This document shows, piece after piece, positions 46,093-56,429 of a DNA stretch of 64,000 bases (within the stretch, counting starts at the first letter, position 1; every line of letters begins with the position of its first letter). A model generated the notes under the pieces. The model saw only the letters and a program-made list of their open reading frames with translations. It was not told the origin of the DNA and did not search any database. This stretch comes from Loxodes magnus (Eukaryota > Ciliophora > Karyorelictea > Loxodida > Loxodidae): NCBI GenBank assembly GCA_946699065.1, contig CAMPDV010000216.1, forward strand, positions 62,001 through 126,000. Reading direction: 5' to 3'. The position numbers and the translations under genes were made by a program.

Positions 46093-46925
46093 ATGGAGAA
46101 GGACATTCGTTTTTCTAAGAAATAACAAAGAAAAACAAGAAAAAAGTGACGAACGAGGAACTAAAAAAGCAAAGATAGGATAGAGAATCTGGCTCGTCTT
46201 CAGAGGGAAAAGTAATGGTTGGACGAATGAACAATAAAACCCTGAAACCAAAAATAACAGTTTATTCCAAAGCGAAATCGAAAAAATGAAAGAAAAAATT
46301 GCAAAACATGAAAAGATATTTTTTAATCAAGAAGAAAAAATCTGGGAGCTAATGAATTACATAGAAGATTAAAATAACGAACTGCCAATTCTCAAAAGTT
46401 AACTGATTAAAAACTCAGTAGTAACAGAAAATTAACTTTATGAAATGTCGTAAACTAACTTCAATTAATCACAAAGAATGATCATAGAAGAAGATTAGCA
46501 CAAAATACGACATTAAGAAAAGTAAAATTAAGAAAAAAATGATACAAACATAAACAAAAAAATTGAGATGCTGGAGAAAAAACTTTTTTAAAAATAGAAA
46601 TTAGAAAAACGATATAAAAATTGAAGGTACTACTAATCTTGGTATTATTTACTAAGACATTGTAAGAAATGAAGATAACTCAAGTACAATGAAGAATAAA
46701 GGACCTGAAGAAACTTAAACAAACTTTGGATTACTGAGTAAGGAATATGTAAATAGAAACTATGAACAAGAAACTAAGAGAATCCTTCGTGGTAGCCGTC
46801 CACTTTAAAAAAAGGTCGTGGAGAACAATCACGGAAAAACTTGTCAGCAGAAACCTGGTTGAAAACACAGGATATGCAAACTTTAATTTTACATTTAGTT
46901 AAAATAATAATAATAATAATAGAAG
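46093..46925 (+). mobile_element. Family F coiled-coil element, copy 3
   Basis: ATG 46093 opens 'MEKDIRFSKKQQRKTRKK', then in shifted frames 'NEELKKQRQDRESGSSSEGK' with 'VMVGRMNNKT', a long coiled coil ('EIEKMKEKIAKHEKIFFNQE'), 'NQSQRMIIEEDQHKIRH', 'KIEMLEKKLFQK', and the 3' part 'LSAETWLKTQDMQTLIL'. The SKKQ..K start, SSSSEGKVMVG, RMIIE.D, LEKK.FQK and TWLK.Q blocks recur in copies 2 and/or 4. The 3' end forms GCA..CCTG/CAGG..TGC and is followed by (AAT)n. About three frame changes; decayed. Confidence 0.6.
46905..46924 (+). repeat. (AAT)n tail of F copy 3
   Basis: Six or so AAT units at the 3' end of the element, the tail expected for target-primed reverse transcription. Confidence 0.65.
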
Positions 46926-46929
46926 AACC

Positions 46930-48540
46930 ATCTATTAATTACTTATTCATCTTCTTATTATTAAAATTTTCATTAATGAATTGCTTATTTATATATCTTA
47001 TTATTATACCCTCCATATTAGAAAAGACTGGACTTTTATCTAATAAACTTAGTATAGTTCATCTCATACAATCACTCTCTACAATTATTTTGAAATCCTA
47101 TATTTACCTAAGCGAAACTTATTAGTGGTTGATATTTAAAATTTAGTTATTACAAAGCTATCTAAAGCAAAGCCCCTTGTATTTATTAGCTAAGAGCGAA
47201 AATATAAATCTTTAAAGCATAAAAAGCTCTTAATTTTTATTTTTACTAATGCCACCAGGTTAATTTTATTAGACTATTGGGTACATTTGAAATGGAAAGA
47301 TTATAAATTGAAGTGATAATCTGAATAGTATATTCTTACACAATATCTACAATTAAAGAAAATAAGATAGAGAGTATTTATATAGATAATAATAATTGGA
47401 ATCGTTAGTTTATCCATTTATGTCCTAATTTAAAATAAATAAGTCTGAGATAACACTAAAGTTTATTAGCTTCACTGCTAAATTAAATAAGCACTAGATA
47501 AATAAAAAGTTAGATCGTTTAAAAGTTTCATTCTCCTCCTAAGTATATTTCAACTTTTGCTTCAATCAATTTCCTTTTCTTTAAAATGTTAGATTAAAGG
47601 CTTGTAAGAACTTTAATAAAATAAACTTGGGGTTCTTGCTATAAACTCCACTAATGTAGAGAAAATAGATCTAGATAGTTTGGATTAATTATAAAAGGAA
47701 GATTAAGGTGATATGTTTACACTCAAACAATGAAGAACTATAAATAATATTCTATAATTGTAGAAAATGTACTCACTCATATATGACTTAAAATATGATA
47801 AATTAGTAAAGAAACTTTAATAGTTATAAGAGAAAATTGTGCATGTTTATAAAGTTTTCATTTATCTGATTGCTTGGTTAAATATGAAAATTGAATATAT
47901 AAAATTACTCAACTTTAAATCTAAGAAACTCAAGCCTTGATAACTTCTATTTATTTAATAATGGTGTATTTGGGATAATAAAAGCAAAATAAATATTTAT
48001 TGTTATGCTAAAAACTTTAAGAGAGGTTTATGGAAATCCTAGTATGCTTCATATATCTAAATCTTTATTTTTAAATTATTCTAAAGTTTTAGATAATTCT
48101 ATTAAAATAAGAAGCATTCATAAAACTCTTAATATAGTAATAAACAAATAAGATTTGTAATAGTCAGTACAAATTAAAGAAAGCTAGCTATAACCTGAGG
48201 TTAAAGCTTTATGTAAGTAAATTGTATAAAATCGTTATTTATAAGAGACAAGTAATTTACTTTTAGCTCTTCTTTACATAACAATAGCATATATAATTAT
48301 TTTGGTTGCTATTTTAAATCCTACTTCTAATAACTTTGAAACTAGAAAGAGAATTTAATTGATTTTTATCTAAAATATTAGATTTCTTTCTTTTAATAAA
48401 AAGTAGAAATAAATTGGAAAAAAATCATCATTAATGTAAAAAGAGGGTTAGTTAAATCTATTATGGTGAATAAAGAAATTAAAGGGAAAATAGTAATAAT
48501 TTATTAACTTAAGTTAAATTTATTATATTATTATATAAAA
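46930..48540. other. No gene recognised
   Basis: AT-rich, no family match or RNA gene. The stop-free frame 46841-47125 is the end of the F element running into this flank. Confidence 0.4.
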
Positions 48541-48541
48541 A

Positions 48542-48861
48542 TAAATAGGGAGGAACAATCCTCCAACTGAAACTGAATTAAAATATGGTACCAGGAAGTA
48601 CCTTATAGGTGAGGAATCAGACAAGAGAAGAGAAGACAAAATCGAAGAGGCATCAAGTAGCATTAATGACGAAAGATCAGATACTAAGGTCTCTTAGGGT
48701 AGCATTCCGATCGTGGCTTTAAAGAAGACAAATTCACAAGGGATCGTTAGCACTGTGGAAGACTTAAACAAGGAATTTTTAATCTTTAAAAATCTTTATT
48801 AAAGAGCTGCGCACCATTGAGGTGCTACGTGCTCTATAATTTCATTTATTTATTATTTATG
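48542..48861 (+). mobile_element. Short interspersed element, family S-A copy 3 (diverged)
   Basis: Begins TAAATAGGGAGGAACAATCC and shares with S-A copies 1 and 2 the AGGAAGTAC, GGCATCAAGTA and CTAAGGTCTCTTAGGG-type blocks. It ends in the S tail AGAGCTGCGCACCATTGAGG and TGCTACGTGCTCTATAAT, with an ATTTATTTATT tail. An older insertion than the near-identical pair. Confidence 0.75.
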
Positions 48862-48869
48862 ATATTATT

Positions 48870-50035
48870 AAGGTATTCTAAAAATTAATAAGCATTTTTA
48901 TACATAAATAAGCAAAATATTATTAATAAATTAACTTTTAAAGTTAGTTTGGATTAAATAAAGATAAGAAACTTATTATATATTTTTGCTCATAATTAGC
49001 TAATAATTGATAAAAATGAAAATCTTCTAATAGCATCTCTCAAGTTCAATAGTGTCTATAAAATATTGATTAATGAGACTACAATTGGTATCTTCAAATC
49101 TAAGTTCTAAAATCTAACTTTCATCCTATTCAATTCAAATTTTTCAGTCTGGGATTGTCATATAGGATTTATAATATATTCAATAATTTAAGAAAAATCC
49201 AATTCTATAAATATGAAACTAAAGTTTGAAAATAGAAATTAATTAGATTATCAATACATTAAGAAAAATAAATTAATAAAAGCTAAATTTTAGTGAAATT
49301 AAACCATTTTTATAAACCTTATTGTAATTATTTTAGTATCTTATTACATAAATCTTAATAGTTATTTTCATTTATTTACATTAAAAACTTAAATACTCAA
49401 GATTTTTAATATACTCATATATCTTTAAAAAATTCTTAAATATAAGCACTCTCAAAAGCCTCGAGATAGAAATAAATAAAAAAAGAACTTGAATACTTAA
49501 TTTTCTATTAAAGCATTATAATGTGTGATTCTAAGCTTTTCTTAATTTACCTAATTTGCTTGCATTAAGTTAGTTTAAGTTTAAAATTTTTAACTATTTA
49601 TTTGTTTATTTCTTAATAAATTAATATTAGAATAAATAATTTTATGGGTTTATAAAATAAAAGAGTTATAATAGGTTAAAAAGGTGGATCTAATTATAAA
49701 GAAATATATTCAATATTTGAGGAAATTTATAATTGTTTGTTTATATTTTAAAATTTTTCACTTTAGTACTATAAAATTCGATATTGCTGGTAAAGAAAAA
49801 TTTATTTTAGAAGATTTGCTCAAGATTTATGATTATAGCGATATATTTTTCAATAATAATAAAATAAATAATTTTCTAAAAATATTTTATTCCCTTAAAT
49901 GCTCTACTAAGTAAAAAACTAAAAGATTAATAGCAATTTCATATTTTAATTTTATAAAAAATTAAAAATAAAAAAAACATTAAAAAGTATACATTTTATA
50001 AATTAAAAAAGGGAATATTTTTGTAATTAAATTTT
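48870..50035. other. AT-rich; one unconvincing frame
   Basis: A 76-codon stop-free frame at 49684-49914 ('KFDIAGKEKFILEDLLKIYD') has some acidic residues but no family match and no ATG. Otherwise nothing is recognisable. Confidence 0.3.
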
Positions 50036-50039
50036 TATT

Positions 50040-50837
50040 GTAAATGTAAACTAAAAGTAAAAAAGTTTTGCTTTCCCTGAGATCTCAACCAGGTACGTGC
50101 TGCCATTTTGGTTTCGTGGTTGGATACTACGACCATTTTTTCCTTGTGGATGGTGTCCACATTTCGTGCTCTGGTTTTGTAAAAATTTTTCTTTTAAAAA
50201 ATCCTTACTAGTTTATATAAAGTCAGTTGATTTCCTTTCATCTTTTATTTTCTTCTTTTTTATAATTATTCTTCATTCCCTACAAGATTTTAGTAAATGC
50301 CATTTCGATTTGCAATAAAAGCACCTTTTGACTTAAGTTCACTCTTTACTTTTTGGAAGAATTTTTTCTCTAGGACTCCAATTCGTTTTAGTTTTTCTTA
50401 GTTTGGACATTCTTCATTGTTCATACGATTTTGTTAAATATTAAGCTATTAATCTTCGATTATCATTCTATTTGATGTCTTAAAGCTTTGTTAAGATTAT
50501 AAGTACAATTCTTGTTCAATTACTACTTTTTTCTATTAGTTATTTTTTTAATTTTATTATTTCGTTGCTTAAATCTTAAATTCTTAAATTTCATTCATAA
50601 AATTTCGAATTCTCTCTCCTTAATTGAATATGATTCGTCAAAGTCAAATATTCTTTCATTTAGTTGCTAATATTGTTCTATTGTTATTAATACTGCTTTA
50701 GTTTAGTTCTCTTCCTTCTCTAGAATACCCACCATGATCTCACCCTGGAAAAAAGAGCTCGATTCGTTCAACTTTTCTTTTTGTCTAATAGTCTTATCTA
50801 CTTCCTTTCTAATCTTTCTGGCTTAGTTCTTAGACAT
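50040..50837 (-). mobile_element. Family F coiled-coil element, copy 4
   Basis: Minus strand, ATG 50837: 'MSKNQARKIRKEVDKTIRQK', 'NESSSFFQGEIMVGILEKEE'. After a frame change it reads 'SQQSFKTSNRMIIEDQQLNI', 'RIGVLEKKFFQKVKSELKSK' and, at the 3' end, 'MAARTWLRSQGKQNFFTF', each aligning with copy 3. The protein would be basic at the N-terminus with a central coiled coil. It suggests an RNA- or nucleic-acid-binding ORF1-type product, but no fold is recognised. CCTG/CAGG 3' hairpin near 50090. Decayed by frameshift. Confidence 0.6.
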
Positions 50838-50849
50838 TCTTATTAACTC

Positions 50850-51405
50850 CTCCATTTTTTTATTCAATAGTTTAATTATATTATAAAAGCTCTTTCTTAA
50901 ATATCTTCTTACCTATAATTAGGATTTTACAATTCTACCTGATTAATTATAATTGTTTAAAATAAAAAATTACATAAAATTTACATTTTCATTATAAAAA
51001 TATAAGGTAATAAGCATTCATATCACTGTCTGATTTAAAGATTTATAAATCGGAAATTAAATTTGAATATTACTTACCATAACAAAGATTTAGTTAGTTC
51101 CTAAATTTAAAATTTCCTAATTTCATTTATTTTATAAAGTCTTCCAGTCTTTCATTTAAAACCTTTACTAAAATTAATTTAATAAAAGTAAAAAGATAAT
51201 AAAGCTCTTGCTTATTTGAAGAGGCTTGGAAAAAATATTTTGATAGTCCATCTCTCATTAATTTTAATTTTTGTCTATAAGTTTTATTTATTTTATTATG
51301 CAAATGAAAATAAAATTTATTTCACTTCTTAACTTTAAATAAAATGTAATAAAACTAGTCAAGATTATTTAGAAAATCTAGCTTGATAACTGTATTAAAA
51401 ATATA
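50850..51405. other. No gene recognised
   Basis: AT-rich between F copy 4 and S-B copy 3. Confidence 0.4.
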
Positions 51406-51409
51406 TCTG

Positions 51410-51778
51410 ATAAATAAATAAATTGTATTATAGAGCGCGTAGCACTCTCGTTGGTGCGCAGCTCTTTATATTAATTTTATTTAATGTCGAAAATAAAATT
51501 TTAGGTCTCTCTATCCTTGTTTTCTCTTCCTGCAGTATGTCCCTGTAATTTTCCTTCCAAAGCATAGAATGCAATATGCGATTACAGATACGTTTCCCCG
51601 ACCTATGATAAAGAAAGTTTCCTCCTGGCTTTCAGAGTTCTCCAGTTTGTCGCATCATCCTTCTCTTGTTATTTGTTTCTCTTCCTCCGATTTATCCTCC
51701 ATCCGCGCTCTTTTTTTATTGCCTTGTTGGTTCCCCAAGCAGCATCCGAAGGAAAGGGCTTTCCACCCTCTTTAAATA
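51410..51778 (-). mobile_element. Short interspersed element, family S-B copy 3
   Basis: Minus-oriented full-length S-B with TTTA-type tail at its left end. It sits at the outer edge of the right arm of the Myb-like duplication; the left arm has no element at the corresponding place, so it probably inserted after the duplication. Confidence 0.85.
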
Positions 51779-51789
51779 AATATAATAAA

Positions 51790-52880
51790 CTATATAAGTA
51801 TATAATAACTTAATTAAATAAGTTAATCTATATAGACAAATTAGGTATAAGTAGAATTGATAAGTCTTAGGATTTAAACTATAAGCATTTACAATAAAAT
51901 TAGTGTATATAAAGAGTTAATAGACTAATTATTTACAGACTTACTTTTAATTATTTATGCTTAAATAAAAACTTAAAAGCATTTTAGATAAAAGAATATT
52001 AATTATTATTCTAGAATGATAGAAGGAATATCAACTAGAAAATTGTAAAAAAATAAGTTGATTAAGATTATTCAATTAGTGATATTTTAAGAGTATTAAA
52101 TGATAGATAATTCTTGGTATTAATAAGAAGATAAGATTGAATAATGAGGATAACTAAATTTATGAGGAATATATAATTTAAAATTTGATTTAAACTGTAA
52201 ATAGATAAACTTTGGTAGTTAGCTTTTAGATTTAATAGAATAGTTGAAATGATTATACGTTTTAATTATAACTATTTAATTGAAGGTTTATTTAAATTCA
52301 ATGCTTTAGTTTAAATTCATGATTTTATTTAATTTAAATAATCGTAAAATCAGGATATGAAAAACTTAAAGCAGCTTGTAGATGAGTGGTCGTATGAAGA
52401 AGATTAGTTTGTCATCGACAAAATGAAACTTCGCAACTTCTATTATAGATGGACTAAAATAGCTAGACATCTTAATAAGAATATACACTAAGGAGAAGAT
52501 GTAAAAACAGATAAACAAATAAAACGAAGATGGTCGTATGTACTTAAACCATTAGTAACCAGTGAATGGAATAGAAATTAAGCAATGCTATTTGTTAAAA
52601 TATCATAGAAGTATTATCATTCAAGTCGAAGATATTGGATAAAACTAAAGAAAGAGTTGAAGCCTTATTCCTACAAAATGCTAAAATATAAATATAAACA
52701 ATATCAGATGATGGGAGAAGCTAAATTCATAATTAGTCATAAAACTGTTGAAATAAAGAAAGAAGTGGTTTCAGGCTTAGTAGATTGTGTGAGTATGTTG
52801 TGCAAACAACTAGGAAGTTCAGTATGAAAATTTTTTGTTTTAATTGAATTTAAATTATTCAGTAATTTAGCTGAAAATAT
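51790..52880 (+). repeat. Right arm of inverted duplication around the Myb-like gene
   Basis: Inverted counterpart of 12890-13945. About 500 bp upstream of the gene remain alignable by eye, with indels, and about 60 bp downstream. Confidence 0.7.
52357..52827 (+). CDS. Myb/SANT-like DNA-binding protein, copy 2
   Basis: 156 residues from ATG 52357 to TGA, the same length as copy 1 with no indel. Trp 11, 32 and 59, 'YEEDQFVIDKMK', 'RWTKIARHLN' and 'DKQIKRRWSYVL' make a Myb/SANT-like helix-turn-helix. The rest is strongly basic. It differs from copy 1 at residues 48, 60, 72, 74, 77, 95, 141 and 155. Gln115 is CAA here and TAA in copy 1. After TGA the two copies lose colinearity through indels, supporting TGA as the true stop. 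Likely nuclear and DNA-binding. Whether it is a host regulator or belongs to a mobile unit is open. Confidence 0.8.
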
Positions 52881-54760
52881 ACTTTTGGAATGTATTAAAT
52901 TAAGCTTAAACTTAAGGGAATTAATTATATAATATCTAAATGAATAGGAATTACTATTACTTTAATACTAAAATTCAGAATATCTTATACAAATGTTTCC
53001 ATTAAATCTTTATTCAAAAAGTTTAATCATAGCTATAAAATTTACAAAAAAGCATTTTAATCTAACAAACTGAAAACGTTCTAAAAAAGCTAATAATTAG
53101 CAAGAATAAATATTAGAGTCAATAATTATAAATTTTAACCAATTAATAAATAGAATGTTTCATTTTCATTTTTAATTTAATATTTTAAGATATAAGAATA
53201 CTGTAAAAATTGTTCCACGCATTATAATAAATTTTATAAAATGGAGTTAGATAAATTAAAAAAAAAGGATTTCGTGTAATTAAAAGAGAAAATTAAAAAT
53301 TACATGATTATCATCTTGAAATATAAGATAGTGCAACTAAAATTTAATTAATATCGTTTCCTTAAGAGATTTAAAATTTTTGCTTTATTAAGTTAACTAG
53401 TTTGTATTACAATGAAAAATTAATTACTACTATTAAAAAATATTTAGATTGAAGATATAATTCATAAATAAAATTCATTCAAAAATTAAAATATTGTTTG
53501 CCTAAATCTCTAAAAGATAATAAATCTATCATGCAAAATTCTGATTTTTTAAATGCTCGAATATTAAAATAAATTACTCTCCAATCAATTGTCAATAAAC
53601 ATTAGTATATCATTTTAGTTAATTTACTACATCAAAAAATCTAAATAAAGTCTAAGATTGAGTTGCTTTAAATATAGCAGACAATTCTTATTTCTATTAA
53701 TATAAGCAATAAACAAGGATTATACTCAAAAAATTGAAGAATTATATTCAGTTAAAATATGCATTTTATATCATGAAGAATCTCCTCTTATAGCGCTACA
53801 AGCTTTTATTTATATATATATGTTTTAATATTCATACACTAATTTCCTTACCTTGTTTATATCTTTTTAATTGATATAAAAAAGAAATGATATTTGTTGT
53901 TTTAGAAAGGAATATTAAATAAAGAATTAAATCTTTTGGTATTATATTAACTATTCTAACTTAACATATTCACATTTTTTCTTTATTCGGTCCAAGATCT
54001 ATTTTAACTCTACTTAATTGTTTTGTATTATCTCTTTCTATTTATTCACAATACTTTAATATACTTATGAAATATAAGCTATATAAGTGTTAATCTTCTA
54101 ACTGAAACTTATTTGATATAGCATATCATTAGAATGCTTTAAAAAAATAGAGTTGCTAGTAATAGAAATATAACTAGATAATAAAGCTTTAACTGTAAAA
54201 GAATAACAAATCTCTTCTTTTTTATATATATTTTATAACTACCCATGAAGAACTTTCAGCATACTTATTTTAAATATAACTTTTGAAAGAACAAATTAGA
54301 ATATTAAAATATATACTCTAATGATTGTTATTTTATATCTTAATAGTGGTATATGAGAAAATGAAATTAAATTGAAGAGTAATAATCAAGTTTAAGTTAT
54401 ATTTCTTAAATTATAAATGCTTTTATAACTTATAGAGAATAGTTAGCTAAATAAAAGTTAATATAAAATCATTTAACTTTTAATTATAGATTTTGATTCT
54501 TTTTCAAAATACAAATTTTTAAAGAAACTAATATTTATTAAACTTCTTAGTTCTTATTTTTATATAGTTAATTATACTTTTATTTCTAAAAATTTATAAA
54601 TTTTAGAAAAAGCATCTCTTTTTTATTTTTTTAAGTTCACCTTACATTTAATAAAATTATTTTTACTAGATTTTTTAAAGATCTAAATACCTCTTGGAGA
54701 ATATAATAATAGACTTGCTTTAATATCAAATTTATTTAAATAGTTTTCATTGCTATTTAA
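52881..54760. other. No gene recognised; inner part of the right duplication arm
   Basis: Corresponds by position to 8660-12890 on the left but is less than half as long. The last 35 bases match the left tRNA-Glu flank. No gene is recognisable. Confidence 0.4.
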
Positions 54761-54765
54761 TTAAA

Positions 54766-54835
54766 TCCGCATTAGTCTAGTGGTAGGATATTCGGCTCTC
54801 ACCCGAAAGACCCGGGTTCAAGCCCCGGATGCGGA
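54766..54835 (+). tRNA. tRNA-Glu (anticodon CTC), copy 2
   Basis: Anticodon loop CTCTCAC (CTC), acceptor TCCGCAT/ATGCGGA fully paired, T loop TTCAAGC with A58 present. One base is missing from the D loop (GTGGTAGG against GTGGTTAGG in copy 1). Probably functional, and better paired than copy 1. Confidence 0.88.
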
Positions 54836-54875
54836 ATTATTTTTTTGTTTCTACATAGCATATAAAATTAAAAAC

Positions 54876-54947
54876 GCCCAACGTGGGGCTCGAACCCACG
54901 ACCACCAGATTAAGAGTCTGACGCTCTACCGACTGAGCTAGCCGGGC
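54876..54947 (-). tRNA. tRNA-Lys (anticodon CTT), copy 3
   Basis: Identical in sequence to the other two tRNA-Lys genes, with a T run downstream on its strand. Convergent with tRNA-Glu across a 40-bp spacer that differs from the left-hand spacer by about one base. Confidence 0.97.
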
Positions 54948-54954
54948 TTTACTC

Positions 54955-55670
54955 TATAAAAGTAAAATTACTTAAATAAACTATTCTAAATATTAGAAAT
55001 GTCTTAAAACCTAGATTTTTTGCTTAAATCATTAAACTTGCTTTATTAGATTAGAAACATTTTAACATATATTAGGAACTTTAAATCAGAATTATGTATA
55101 TCTTAGTTATTTTGAGTTAATAATTTAGTTTAAGAGCTTTGAAATTAAAAGTTTAAAAATTTGACTTACAAATTTTAAATTTCAGACTTTACATCTTAAA
55201 GTTGATAACTAGACTTTTAGTTAGATGCAAGAAATATTAGATCTAAGAAAAAAATTATTTTTTTAATTTCTTTAGATTAAATAATAAAAATTTTGCTTTA
55301 TTTAGGCTTGTAGACAAGCTATTGGTGTATTTAATTAATCCTCTTACTTATTATTATCTTTAGAAAGAATGATTTTCACTCTTTCTAAATAATTAAATCT
55401 AATCTGATGTGCTACTTATTTTTCCTTTTTGACTATTTAATTTTTTTGAAAATGATGGCTTATAGATATAATTTCCTTAGCACAGCAATAATAATTATAA
55501 TGAAGTAAAGAATACTACATATAATGCAAATACAAGTGTTGTTTTAATCTGAGCTAACTATATTTGAAGAAATTGATTTTATAAGATTTTTTAGTTATAA
55601 ATGATTGATAATATATTAATCCTTAAAAATTAAATTAGCTAGCTTTTTTAATATAAAGGGAAATTAAAAT
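54955..55670. other. No gene recognised
   Basis: AT-rich spacer between tRNA-Lys and the tRNA-Leu relic. The left counterpart is about 8.4 kb long, so the arms have changed greatly in length here. Confidence 0.4.
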
Positions 55671-55678
55671 AGAAAAAT

Positions 55679-55761
55679 GCAAATGGTGAGATTCGAACTC
55701 TTGTAAGATTTCTCCCACTAGAACTTGAGTCTAATGCCTTGAACCACTCGACCACACATAC
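55679..55761 (-). pseudogene. Degenerate tRNA-Leu (CAA) copy
   Basis: Same 83-nt length and same anticodon loop CTCAAGT as the gene at 8-90. The acceptor arm has a T:T mismatch (GTATGTG/CATTTGC) and the outer two pairs of the T stem are lost (AAGAG/CTCAC). The B box is intact. Probably non-functional. Confidence 0.75.
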
Positions 55762-55889
55762 TAGATTTATTAATTTATCTTTTATTTATACTTAAATTAT
55801 GCAAGAAGTGATCAAAGTTGAAAAAAACTTAAGAGGGGAACTAAATTTTTAAAATTATCAATTTTCAATCCTAAAATAGACTGATTATA

Positions 55890-56414
55890 TCATACTGCTT
55901 ACCATCATATTTAAGATTATGCATCTTCTCTCATTCTCATCTAGCCTCTCACTCCAAAACATCCTCCATTTCCCTTCCTTTCCTCATCGGAAAGTACTAT
56001 GATCTCTTTTTCTCTTGCAACCACAAATTTTCATTTCTAAGTCCATTCAACATTTCATATAAAATATCCTATATAACCGTTTACTTTCCTCTTATAGAAT
56101 TATACCATTAACTGAACACTAAAATATTCCAAAAGGAGAAGATAAAATATAATGAAACTGATGCTTAATAAGTTTCAGATGCATTGATTAAGAGCTTTCA
56201 GATTTTTAATTTATATCTTAGCAAAAAATTCACATCAAGCAACTAAATTAGTTTCAGATTTTAGCATTAAGAAAGAACCAAACGGAGAGCTATTGATATC
56301 AGAAAAGTTAAAGGAAATTAAGATACTAGAAGCATAAATATGAGGATAAGACATTTTATAAGACCGAGAAATGCAATAATCGAAGTAGTATGAGTCAACT
56401 AAAGGTACGATCAT
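55890..56414 (-). CDS. Putative protein, function unknown
   Basis: One frame of 175 codons from ATG 56414 to TGA 55892-55890 with TAR=Gln and internal TGA as Trp. It starts 'MIVPLVDSYYFDYCISRS', has a hydrophobic stretch near the middle ('LLSISFIIFYLLLLEYF'), and ends in a charged, Gly-rich part ('KWKFVVAREKEIIVLSDEER', 'KGNGGCFGVRGQMRMREDAQ'). The purine-rich minus strand in the last third gives a strong coding-like composition. It may be a single-pass membrane protein. No domain recognised; the true start may lie upstream. Confidence 0.4.
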
Positions 56415-56429
56415 ATAGATATACAATAG

